From Oscillospiraceae bacterium (GTDB lineage Bacteria; Bacillota; Clostridia; Oscillospirales; CAG-272), in NCBI GenBank assembly GCA_015063845.1, contig SVTJ01000009.1, forward strand, positions 1 through 64,000: a stretch of 64,000 bases of DNA. Direction: 5' to 3'. Shown piece by piece: positions 8,899-17,359 of the stretch. A program made the translations under genes and the position numbers. How positions within the stretch are numbered: position 1 is the stretch's first letter; every line of letters starts with the position of its first letter. Below the pieces are notes generated by a model. It saw nothing but the letters and a program-made list of their open reading frames with translations, made no database searches and was not told the origin of the DNA.

Positions 8899-9672
8899 AT
8901 GAAAAACAAATATTTAAAGCTATCATATATTTCACTCACGCTTATCACTTCCCTTTTGCTTGTCTCTTGCGCAAAAAGCGTTACAGTTCAGGGCGGCGGT
9001 GAGCAACCGAAAGACACGGGAGATATCCTTGTGGAATGCGAGGATCTGGGTGACGAATATATTGATAGCTTTATTTTTTTAGGCGAATCAACGACCTATC
9101 ATATGAAAAGCAGAGGGGTTTTGCGCGACGGCACGCAGACAACTCAGGTGTGGGGACCGAAAAACGGAACGGTAAACCTGGATACCGACATCTCCTCACT
9201 CAAGATAGTTTATCCCGAGACGGGAGAGGAGCTGAGCGTTGGTGAGGCGGTGAGCAGAAAAAAGCCAAAAAGAATGCTTCTTACCTTTGGACTTAACGGA
9301 GCGGTGACAAAGGTAAAAAAGGGTGAGAAGTATTTCAAGACCTGCTATCTCACTCTCATAAACACCATTCGCTCAGCATGTCCCGAGACTGCGATAATAA
9401 TACAGTCCTGCTTCCCTATCGGTGAGAATATGGATATGAGCGCGTACACCGTTGACGTAAAAACGCTCAACGGCTATATCGACACGGTAAACATCTGGGC
9501 AAAAGAGCTTGCATATGAGCAAGGGCTCGGATATCTCAACACGCAAGAGGTGCTACGCGACGACAAAGGATTTTTAAAGACCGAGTATCAGGTCGGCGAC
9601 GGATATCACCTGAGCGTTGAGGGATATGAGGCAATACTCAAATATATAAGAACACACACCACGGGAGAATGA
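8899..9672 (+). CDS. SGNH/GDSL-like lipoprotein
   Basis: Lipobox LLLVSC; FIFLGESTTYH; DGYHLSVEGYEAILKYI (D..H block). Confidence 0.65.
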   Translation: MKNKYLKLSYISLTLITSLLLVSCAKSVTVQGGGEQPKDTGDILVECEDLGDEYIDSFIFLGESTTYHMKSRGVLRDGTQTTQVWGPKNGTVNLDTDISSLKIVYPETGEELSVGEAVSRKKPKRMLLTFGLNGAVTKVKKGEKYFKTCYLTLINTIRSACPETAIIIQSCFPIGENMDMSAYTVDVKTLNGYIDTVNIWAKELAYEQGLGYLNTQEVLRDDKGFLKTEYQVGDGYHLSVEGYEAILKYIRTHTTGE

Positions 9673-10166
9673 TAATGAAAAAATTACGAGCATTAATGAT
9701 ACTTTTTGCGTGTGCTTGCGCTTGCCTTGCGTCCTGCGCGCGCACCAAATACACCGACGTAACGCCTTGCAAGGACGTCAGCGCGCTTGCGGCGCAAGAG
9801 CTTGGCGACGGGCTTGAATACACCGAATTTGACGCCTCGCACCGTGAGTTTTATTTTACGGACAGCGAGCTTTATGACGATTGCAGCTTGATATACTCGA
9901 CCGATACCAACAATATCAATGAAATAGGCGTGTTCCACGCAACGGACGAAAAAGCGGCAAAGCACCTTGAAGCAAAATGTCTGGATTATATTGAAGAAAT
10001 GAGAGAGGGCGAGCGCGCTTTTATCGCAAGCTACGCTCCCGAGGAGCTTCCAAAGCTTGACGGCGCAAAGGTCCATCGATTTGGAAACTACGTGGTCTAT
10101 ACCGTGCTTCCCAAGGATAGATCCTACGACGTTATCGATAAAATAGAAAACAGCTTGATGAAATAG
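9669..10166 (+). CDS. DUF4358 domain-containing lipoprotein
   Basis: Lipobox ACLASC; FYFTDSELYDDCSLIYS...INEIGVF pattern; ATG overlaps upstream stop. Confidence 0.75.
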   Translation: MIMKKLRALMILFACACACLASCARTKYTDVTPCKDVSALAAQELGDGLEYTEFDASHREFYFTDSELYDDCSLIYSTDTNNINEIGVFHATDEKAAKHLEAKCLDYIEEMREGERAFIASYAPEELPKLDGAKVHRFGNYVVYTVLPKDRSYDVIDKIENSLMK

Positions 10167-10195
10167 TTTTTTGTCACGAAAGATCTTTAAATTTT

Positions 10196-10402
10196 AAATT
10201 AGGATTTGTCGGTGTGTTCACACAGCACCCATAAGCCTCCCTCCGAGAGGGAGGGGGACCACGAAGTGGTGGAAGGAGCTGGCGTGCATACGGAGGTAAG
10301 ATATAACGCTATTGTACACGAGCTCTCCCTCAGTCTCGCATTCGCTCGACAGCTCCCTCCGCAGGGAGCCTTTGTTGCAATGCGATGCCATTTGTGCACT
10401 TT
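10196..10402. repeat. Dispersed palindromic repeat with element-type terminus
   Basis: AAATTAGGATTTGTCGGTGTGTTCACACAGCACCC terminus, then CTCCCTCCGAGAGGGAGG...AGCTCCCTCCGCAGGGAGCC inverted blocks. Confidence 0.6.
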
Positions 10403-10845
10403 CAAATTAGGATTTATAGATGTGTTCGCACAGCACCTATTTTTAAAAGTTTTAGTCAAGTTTTTTCAAAAACTTGCGGGGTCAAGGGGCGGCGTCCATT
10501 GTCGCTCGTCGCAACGAGCGAAACACCTTGCGGTGAGAAGGAGGTCTGGAGGGAACCTCCAGGCGCGCGTCGCAACGCGCGAAATCCCATATCGTTACGT
10601 AAAGTAACTTTGTGTTAACAAGGGGTCCGCTGCCTGCGGGCAGCGCTGGGAGGTCCCTAAACGTTTCGCTTTGCGAAACCTTACGGTTGAGCTTGCTCAA
10701 CCATAGACCCACCGTGACCGTGAGGGTGTTCCGACGCTTGCGAGCGTCGGCAAGCCTACGCGGCTTGTGCGCGAAAACTTTTGAAAAAGTTTTATCAAAA
10801 CTTTTAAGCGGGGTGCTTGCGAACTCCCAGACAAATCCTAATTTG
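10403..10845 (-). mobile_element. Non-coding ITR-bounded hairpin-cassette element, copy 1 (MITE-like)
   Basis: Reverse complement aligns over full length to 61627-62073; termini CAAATTAGGATTT.../...AAATCCTAATTTG; multiple perfect internal hairpins. Confidence 0.75.
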
Positions 10846-10925
10846 AAGTAATCTTGTTTTCGGCACTTTACATTAGTGCTATATTATGTTATAATTATTA
10901 CACGACACGTTTCGGGAGGGTAAAG

Positions 10926-12236
10926 ATGAGAAAGTTAAAGATAGTCTTACTGACGTCGGGAATACTTTTACTGCTTATGGTAGTGGCCTTATTTTTTGCC
11001 TTCAAGGAATTCTTATACAAGCCCAACGACGGGGACGTTGCTCCCGATATGCAGCAAGCTCCAAGCGACAGCAACAGCAATGGCGGCGGCGAAAGCGGCG
11101 CATCAAAGGTTGTACTGACACCTTCGGACGCAAGTAAAAATCTGTTATATCAAAAGGGTGCTGACGGCGCGTCATACGTAGTCAAGGGTATCGGGCTTTG
11201 TACCGACACGGACATAATCATTCCAGATACCTGCAACGGATATCCCGTTGTCGCGATAGACGTAGCGGCTTTCAAGGATAACAGAAACATAACCTCGGTG
11301 GTCGTCGGCGCTAACGTAACGAGTATCGCGGAAAGTGCCTTTCTCAACTGCACACGCCTTACGTCGGTCACCTTGCCCGACGGTCTTAAGGCACTCAGAA
11401 CAAACGCTTTCGGCGGATGCGTTTCTATCAAGAGCTTGGTGATACCGTCAAGTGTGACCTCTATATCCGCAGGTGCTCTCAACGACACGGCAATAGTAGA
11501 CCTTACTTTTCCCATCGCAAACCTTGCCGATATAGAATATCTTTTCTGCTCCGACATTACTCACCACACACCCACGACTTTAAAGACGCTGACCGTCACG
11601 AGTGGAACGACCGTTCCTGCCTTCTTCTTCTCTAGCGCTTCAAGCATCACTTCCATATCCCTGCCTCACACCGTCACGATCATAGACACGTCAGCATTTG
11701 TATTTTGTTATCTGCTTGAAAGTATAACCGTTGACGAGAACAATACGGTATACCGTTCGGTGGACGGAAATCTTTATACAAAGGATATGAAGACCATCGT
11801 AAAATACGCCATAGGAAGGACCGAACCCTCGTTTACTCTCCCGTCGAGTGTTACAGACATCGGAACATATGCTTTTTACAGCGTGAAAAATCTTACGTCA
11901 ATAACTATCCCGAACACCGTAAAAACAATACATTACGGCGCATTTATGTACTCAAGCATTACGAGCGTAGATATTCCCGACAGCGTAACGACCATCAAAA
12001 ACAGCGCATTCTATCAGTGCAATTCTCTGCTGAGCGTTACTATCGGTATGGGAGTAAACAGGATCGAGGAAAATGCTTTCAGCGACTGCCAGAAGCTTGA
12101 TAGCGTCGTTTTTATGAACAAGAACGGCTGGATGGCAGACCAATATGAGATCACTCCCGCGGAGCTTGAGGACCCCGCGACCGCCGCGGCGTATCTCGAC
12201 TCTCCTTATGGCGACAACGTCTGGACACGAACTTAA
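10926..12236 (+). CDS. BspA-like leucine-rich repeat (LRR_5) surface protein
   Basis: Repeated ITSVVVGANVTSIAESAFLNCTRLTSVTLPDGL-type units; N-terminal TM; GGGAGG RBS upstream of 10926. Confidence 0.88.
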   Translation: MRKLKIVLLTSGILLLLMVVALFFAFKEFLYKPNDGDVAPDMQQAPSDSNSNGGGESGASKVVLTPSDASKNLLYQKGADGASYVVKGIGLCTDTDIIIPDTCNGYPVVAIDVAAFKDNRNITSVVVGANVTSIAESAFLNCTRLTSVTLPDGLKALRTNAFGGCVSIKSLVIPSSVTSISAGALNDTAIVDLTFPIANLADIEYLFCSDITHHTPTTLKTLTVTSGTTVPAFFFSSASSITSISLPHTVTIIDTSAFVFCYLLESITVDENNTVYRSVDGNLYTKDMKTIVKYAIGRTEPSFTLPSSVTDIGTYAFYSVKNLTSITIPNTVKTIHYGAFMYSSITSVDIPDSVTTIKNSAFYQCNSLLSVTIGMGVNRIEENAFSDCQKLDSVVFMNKNGWMADQYEITPAELEDPATAAAYLDSPYGDNVWTRT

Positions 12237-12305
12237 TAAATAATGCCCGATATAGCGTGAACAACTCACTCTGCGTCGGGCATTTGCTTTTTCTCTGAAA
12301 AAAAT

Positions 12306-12341
12306 AAAAGGTGTTCGTTCAGAACACCTTTTATTTTTAGG
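12306..12341 (-). terminator. Intrinsic terminator of rplS
   Basis: AAAAGGTGTTC-tgaac-GAACACCTTTT then ATTTTTTT on the minus strand. Confidence 0.75.
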
Positions 12342-12683
12342 TTAGATCTTTTCCTTAACCTTAGAAGCCTTACCAACTCTGTCGCGGAGATAGTAGAGCT
12401 TTGCTCTTCTTACCTTACCCTGACGAATAACGTCAACCTTCTCTACGTTGGGAGAATGGATGGGGAAAGTCTTCTCAACGCCGCAGCCGTAGGATACGCG
12501 TCTTACTGTGAATGTCTCGGAGATTCCGCCGCCGTGCTTAGCGATAACAGTTCCCTCGAACATCTGGATTCTCTCTCTGGAACCCTCTTTGATCTTGTTG
12601 TGAACACGGATAGTGTCACCAATGTTGATTACCGGAACTTCGGTCTTCAACTGCTCGTTTGTAAAAGCCTGAAGCAAATTCAT
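12342..12683 (-). CDS. rplS: 50S ribosomal protein L19
   Basis: [57 protein letters not shown]. Confidence 0.97.
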   Translation of the reverse strand: MNLLQAFTNEQLKTEVPVINIGDTIRVHNKIKEGSRERIQMFEGTVIAKHGGGISETFTVRRVSYGCGVEKTFPIHSPNVEKVDVIRQGKVRRAKLYYLRDRVGKASKVKEKI

Positions 12684-12773
12684 CTTTCAGTCCTCCTAAA
12701 AGTAATATCCAAGCGTTCATGCAGAGCTTCGCAGCGGACCGCTTTTCCTTGTGTTTTGCACACAACGCATTAT

Positions 12774-12802
12774 ATTATAACATAAAAGATTTTATTTTGC
12801 AA
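12774..12802 (-). promoter_or_regulatory. Sigma70-type promoter for rplS
   Basis: TTGCAA - 17 bp - TATAAT on minus strand; leaves a ~90-nt leader that may hold an L19 leader. Confidence 0.55.
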
Positions 12803-12820
12803 TACCTTTTTTGCAATTTT

Positions 12821-14269
12821 TTAAGATTTTTCTTCTCTTTTGCCCTTTATCATTGCAAAAGCTCTCAAAACTATCGGTTTTACCGCTCTTATTATATCCT
12901 TGCCGTTAAATATCAGCACGAACAGCACGATCGCTATCTGAGCGTACTTCCAATATCTTATCTCGCTCACCATTATAAAGACCTGCGCCATTATCGCCGC
13001 GCTGTTTATTATGAGCTTTAGCGTATGCATATTGAATTTTACGTAAAAGCGCGTATCATACGCTCTTATCGCAAACACGGCAACGTAGCTTATGACCGTT
13101 GCCACAGCAGCACCCATCGCTCCCCTTTCGGGTATGAGCACGAAGTTGAGTACTACGTTTACAAGCGCGCCTGCCATTGAGGTCAGCATCGACATAACGC
13201 TCTTTTTCTCAAGGAAATAAACGCTTCCAAGGAAGGACACGAGTGCCGAAAACGTAGTAGCAATTACAAGCACGGGCACATATTCCCACGACTGATAATA
13301 GCTATCCGCCAAAAGCAGCCTTGTAAGTATCTTAGAGCCCGCGATTATCACCGACGCGCCCATAAATATGATACCCATATAGTTCTTATACACGTTTGAG
13401 AAAAAGTTCGTTCTCTCATCCTCGTCAGCGTCCTTTACCACCGAGAACTGCCAAGCCTCGATAAACACTCCGCAAACAAGCGTGAGTAGCGTTGGCAACT
13501 TATATGCCGCCGCATAAAGTCCGTTCTCAGCCGTTCCGCAATATGCTGTGACGATATATCTGTCGCTTACCGAGGTTATCAGCCACATCATCGTAGTCGG
13601 AATATACGGTATACTGAATTTTAGCATTCGTGACAAGCAGTCTTTGTCAATGCTGCGAATGCGGATGTATTTGTAAAGTCGAGCAACAAAGAATAAAACG
13701 AGCGTAGTACAAAGATCAGCAGCCACAACAGACGCCACGTATCCCGTAGCACCCATATCGAATGCAACAAGAAATACGATATTAAAGCCAATAGTAAGAA
13801 CGGTATTTGCTATGCCCTGTGCAGCAAACAACGCGGTCTTTCCGATCGCGCGGATAAAGCTCGCCACCACCGAATGCAGGTTGGCACATATAACGTACGC
13901 TGCAACCAAAAATACGTAGCTTTCAAGTACGTCATATATTCTCAATATTTGAACTGCGCCGAACGTAAGAGCACTTCCGAGAAGTATGACAAACAGTGCA
14001 GAGGTGAACGTGCGGCGCTCGTCCTTTATATCTCCGTTCGATTCGAGTGCAAAACGGAAAAGCCCCTCACATATACCGACCGATGCAAGCGGAATTATAA
14101 GATTTGCCGTTTGCGTTACGATATCCGCGATACCGAATTCCTCTGTTGAGAGAAGCGCGGTATAGAGCGGCATAAGCAGGAACACCAGCAGCTTTGACGT
14201 GAACGTTCCTGCCGCAAGTATCGCTGTATGAGATATCAGTCTTTTGTATTTACCCTCTGGCATACTCAA
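12821..14269 (-). CDS. Polysaccharide flippase / oligosaccharide translocase (MVF superfamily)
   Basis: 482 aa, ~12-14 TM; LISHTAILAAGTFTSKLLVFLLMPLYTALLSTEEFGIADIV. Confidence 0.9.
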   Translation of the reverse strand: MSMPEGKYKRLISHTAILAAGTFTSKLLVFLLMPLYTALLSTEEFGIADIVTQTANLIIPLASVGICEGLFRFALESNGDIKDERRTFTSALFVILLGSALTFGAVQILRIYDVLESYVFLVAAYVICANLHSVVASFIRAIGKTALFAAQGIANTVLTIGFNIVFLVAFDMGATGYVASVVAADLCTTLVLFFVARLYKYIRIRSIDKDCLSRMLKFSIPYIPTTMMWLITSVSDRYIVTAYCGTAENGLYAAAYKLPTLLTLVCGVFIEAWQFSVVKDADEDERTNFFSNVYKNYMGIIFMGASVIIAGSKILTRLLLADSYYQSWEYVPVLVIATTFSALVSFLGSVYFLEKKSVMSMLTSMAGALVNVVLNFVLIPERGAMGAAVATVISYVAVFAIRAYDTRFYVKFNMHTLKLIINSAAIMAQVFIMVSEIRYWKYAQIAIVLFVLIFNGKDIIRAVKPIVLRAFAMIKGKREEKS

Positions 14270-14997
14270 TCGCAGTTTTCCCAGTTATGGTAGACGTTCA
14301 TAACGTCATCGTCGTCCTCAAGCTTTTCTATAAGAAGCTCCATAAACTTTATGTCGTCCTCGCTGTCAAGCGTTACGTAGTTGGACGCTATCTTGGTCTT
14401 TTCTGCGGAAAGAAGCGTATATCCCGCGCCCTCAAGGTCCTCTTTAACAGCGTAAAGGTCATCGGGCTCGGTGTATATCTCAAATACCTCTCCCTCAGCG
14501 GCAAAGTCCTCAGCGCCTGCCTCGAGAGCCGTCTCCATAAGCTTATCCTCGTCTATATCGCCGTCCTCGTTCGAGATAACGATAAGTCCCTTCTCGGAAA
14601 AGAGATAGGACACACAGCCCGACTGTCCCATATTTCCGTGGTACTTGGAGAAATAAGAGCGAACATTACCTGCCGTACGGTTTCTGTTGTCAGTTGTAGC
14701 CTCAACTATAACCGCGATTCCCGCAGGACCGTAGCCCTCGTATACTACCTCCTCGTAGTTCTCACCTGTGCTTCCGAGAGCCTTCTTTATTGTACGCTCG
14801 ATATTATCGTTAGGTACGTTATTTGACTTTGCCTTAAGTATAAGGTCACGGAGCTTGGAGTTGGAATTAGGGTCTCCGCCACCCGCCTTAACCGCAATGG
14901 TTATCTCCTTACCTATTTTTGTAAACACCTTCGCTCTCTGCGCGTCGGTCTTTTCCTTCTTGTGCTTGATGTTAGCCCATTTACTGTGTCCTGACAT
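14266..14997 (-). CDS. YebC/PmpR family protein
   Basis: MSGHSKWANIKHKKEKTDAQRAKVFTKIGKEI. Confidence 0.97.
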   Translation of the reverse strand: MSGHSKWANIKHKKEKTDAQRAKVFTKIGKEITIAVKAGGGDPNSNSKLRDLILKAKSNNVPNDNIERTIKKALGSTGENYEEVVYEGYGPAGIAVIVEATTDNRNRTAGNVRSYFSKYHGNMGQSGCVSYLFSEKGLIVISNEDGDIDEDKLMETALEAGAEDFAAEGEVFEIYTEPDDLYAVKEDLEGAGYTLLSAEKTKIASNYVTLDSEDDIKFMELLIEKLEDDDDVMNVYHNWENCD

Positions 14998-15063
14998 TTT
15001 CGTTTACCTCTCTATACTATACTAATATTATGCTGTTAAATTTTTTGCTTTAGTTTTCTTTTG

Positions 15064-15092
15064 CTTACTTTTCTTTTTTAAAAGAAAAGTAA
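15064..15092. repeat. Perfect AT-rich palindrome after argS
   Basis: CTTACTTTTCTTTT-tt-AAAAGAAAAGTAAG; may be terminator-like but lacks a clear T tract on the argS strand. Confidence 0.5.
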
Positions 15093-15093
15093 G

Positions 15094-16806
15094 TTAAACT
15101 TTCTCGGTCTTTGCAAGGCAGATAAGACCAAATGCGTTGCCAAGAACGGTCTTTGCCGCCTCGGTGAGCGCGAGTCTTGTGTTCTTTATCTGCTCATTTT
15201 CAGCGCCGAGTATGGAGCAATTGTGGTAGAAGCGGTTATAAGCGCCCGCAACGTCGAGAATATATCTCGTTATCACCATAGGCTCATAGCTGTCTATCGC
15301 GTCTATCACGTGCTCCTCAAAGCGAGCGAGCGTCTTTACAAGCTCGGATTCCTCGGGAGCGGTTATGGTAAGAGCTGCGCTCTTATCGTAGTCCCCGGAC
15401 TTTGAAAGCACCGAGCAGGTACGCGCGTAGGTGTACTGAACGTAAGGTCCTGTATTGCCCTCGAAGCTCAGAGCATCCTCCATCACGAAGTTTATATCCC
15501 TGATACGGTTATTAGAGAGATAGTAGAATACGACAGCACCAACACCGATCTGCTCAGCTATCTTTTCCTTACCTTCAAGATTGGGGTTCTTCTCTTCCAT
15601 AATGCCCGCAACCTTCTCGATAGCAAGAGCAAAGAGATCGCGAAGAAGAATTACGTTACCTGTTCTCGTGGCAAGCTTCTCTCCGTTTATACTTACAGTT
15701 CCGTAAGGAACGTGAACGAGCTTGTCGTACCAATCGTAGCCCATAAGCTCTACGACCTTGAACCACTGTGCGAAGTGGAGCGACTGACCCGCACTTGTTA
15801 CGTAGATAGCCTTATCGAAGTCGTACGTCTGCTTTCTGTCATATGCCGCTGCTATGTCTCTTGTGGGATAGAGTGATGATCCATCGCGCTTGAGAATAAG
15901 ACAGGGGGGCATACCGTATTGCTCAAGGTCAACGATGGACGCGCCATCATCTATCTTGAGCAAACCTGTATCACGAAGTTTTTGTACTTGAACAGGCATT
16001 CCCTCGGTATAGCAACTCTCTCCCTTGTAGCTATCAAAGGTAATACCAAGCTGCTTGTATATTTCATCATTTGCCTTGATAGATTTCTCCACAAGCCATT
16101 TCCACAATGCGAGATTTTCCTCATCTCCCGCTTCCATTTTGCAAAACTCAGCTCGTGCTTCATCTGCAAGCGCGGAATCTTCTGCCACGGCATTATTTAT
16201 CTTTACATATAGGTCGACCAAGGCATCGACTCCTCCGGTTTCAACCGTTTCACGATCACCCCATTTTTTATAAGCCACAATAAGCTTGCCAAACTGTGTA
16301 CCCCAGTCACCAACGTAGTTGATGCCGATACACTTGTAGCCTGCAAACTCGTGGAGCATCTTAAGGGAATGACCGATGACGGTCGTTCCGAGGTGTCCAA
16401 TATGGAAGGGCTTTGCGAGGTTGGGAGAGGAATAATCAAGTACTACCGTCTTGCCCTCACCGAATGTGGGAGCTCCGTATTTATCTCCTTTTTCTCTGAC
16501 CTCACGGACCACCTTAGATGCAAGTGCTTCGCCGTCGAGGAATATATTGAAGTATCCATTCACCGCTTCAGCGCGTGCCACGCAAGGCGCGTCGAAGCCC
16601 TCGGCAATAGTTGCCGCGATCTTTACGGGCGCCATACGAAGCGTCTTGCTCATCTTAAAGCAAGGCAGAGCAAGGTCTCCCATCTTAGAGTCGGGCGGAT
16701 ACTCAAGCATCGCCGTGATATCGGATATTTCCATAGTCGCATCGGGGTTAAGAAGCTTGATCTTTTCTACTATCTTACCCGCAATAGCATTCTTAATTGA
16801 AAGCAT
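15094..16806 (-). CDS. argS: Arginyl-tRNA synthetase
   Basis: DYSSPNLAKPFHIGHLGTTVIGHSL; YPTRDIAAAYDR. Confidence 0.96.
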   Translation of the reverse strand: MLSIKNAIAGKIVEKIKLLNPDATMEISDITAMLEYPPDSKMGDLALPCFKMSKTLRMAPVKIAATIAEGFDAPCVARAEAVNGYFNIFLDGEALASKVVREVREKGDKYGAPTFGEGKTVVLDYSSPNLAKPFHIGHLGTTVIGHSLKMLHEFAGYKCIGINYVGDWGTQFGKLIVAYKKWGDRETVETGGVDALVDLYVKINNAVAEDSALADEARAEFCKMEAGDEENLALWKWLVEKSIKANDEIYKQLGITFDSYKGESCYTEGMPVQVQKLRDTGLLKIDDGASIVDLEQYGMPPCLILKRDGSSLYPTRDIAAAYDRKQTYDFDKAIYVTSAGQSLHFAQWFKVVELMGYDWYDKLVHVPYGTVSINGEKLATRTGNVILLRDLFALAIEKVAGIMEEKNPNLEGKEKIAEQIGVGAVVFYYLSNNRIRDINFVMEDALSFEGNTGPYVQYTYARTCSVLSKSGDYDKSAALTITAPEESELVKTLARFEEHVIDAIDSYEPMVITRYILDVAGAYNRFYHNCSILGAENEQIKNTRLALTEAAKTVLGNAFGLICLAKTEKV

Positions 16807-16885
16807 TTTTTGTCTCCTTAATATTTCAAATCACAAGATTACATTATACTACATTTACGCACAAAATTCAAGTATATGCGTAAAA

Positions 16886-17359
16886 TTATTTAACTGTCAC
16901 GTCGGCATATCTTGCGCCCGTGAAGCGCACGATATCCTCTCTCTTTAAAAGCAGCTGTATTCCCTTCGTTCCCGCGCTGACCGTAAGCTCGTCAAGGCTC
17001 TCTGCACTCGCGTCGAAATAAGTTGGGAATTTCTTTTTCATTCCGACAGGTGAGCAACCGCCTCTGATATATCCCGTAAGTCCAAGAAGCTCCTTGACCG
17101 CCACAGGCTCTACCTTTTTATTGCCAGTGATGCTTGCCGCACGCTTCAGGTCTATCTCCTTATGGCAAGGAATACAGAACACCATAAGCGCATTCTTATC
17201 AGAGCGAAGCACTATGGTCTTGAAGACCATCTCATAAGGAAGTCCTATACAATCAGCTATGTGGGTCCCCGAAAGATCGTTCTCATCGACCTCGTACACG
17301 CAAGGTGTGTATTTTATCTTTGCCGCGTCGAGCTGACGCATAGCGTTTGTCTTTGTCAT
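16886..17359 (-). CDS. ybaK: Cys-tRNA(Pro)/Cys-tRNA(Cys) deacylase YbaK family
   Basis: KTIVLRSDKNALMVFCIPCHKEIDLK; GYIRGGCSPVGMKKKFPTY. Confidence 0.9.
   Translation of the reverse strand: MTKTNAMRQLDAAKIKYTPCVYEVDENDLSGTHIADCIGLPYEMVFKTIVLRSDKNALMVFCIPCHKEIDLKRAASITGNKKVEPVAVKELLGLTGYIRGGCSPVGMKKKFPTYFDASAESLDELTVSAGTKGIQLLLKREDIVRFTGARYADVTVK

Noticed and set aside
10206-10712. ORFs inside the repeat block (133, 86, 77 and 76 aa)
   Set aside because: Translations arise from palindromic repeat sequence and are not preserved as equivalent frames in copy 2.
10403-10845. Interpretation of copy 1 as an IS element with transposase
   Set aside because: No ORF with transposase motifs; only ~445 bp; best described as non-autonomous.
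15064-15092. Strong terminator for argS
   Set aside because: Perfect palindrome but no U-tract immediately downstream on the minus strand; kept only as a palindrome.
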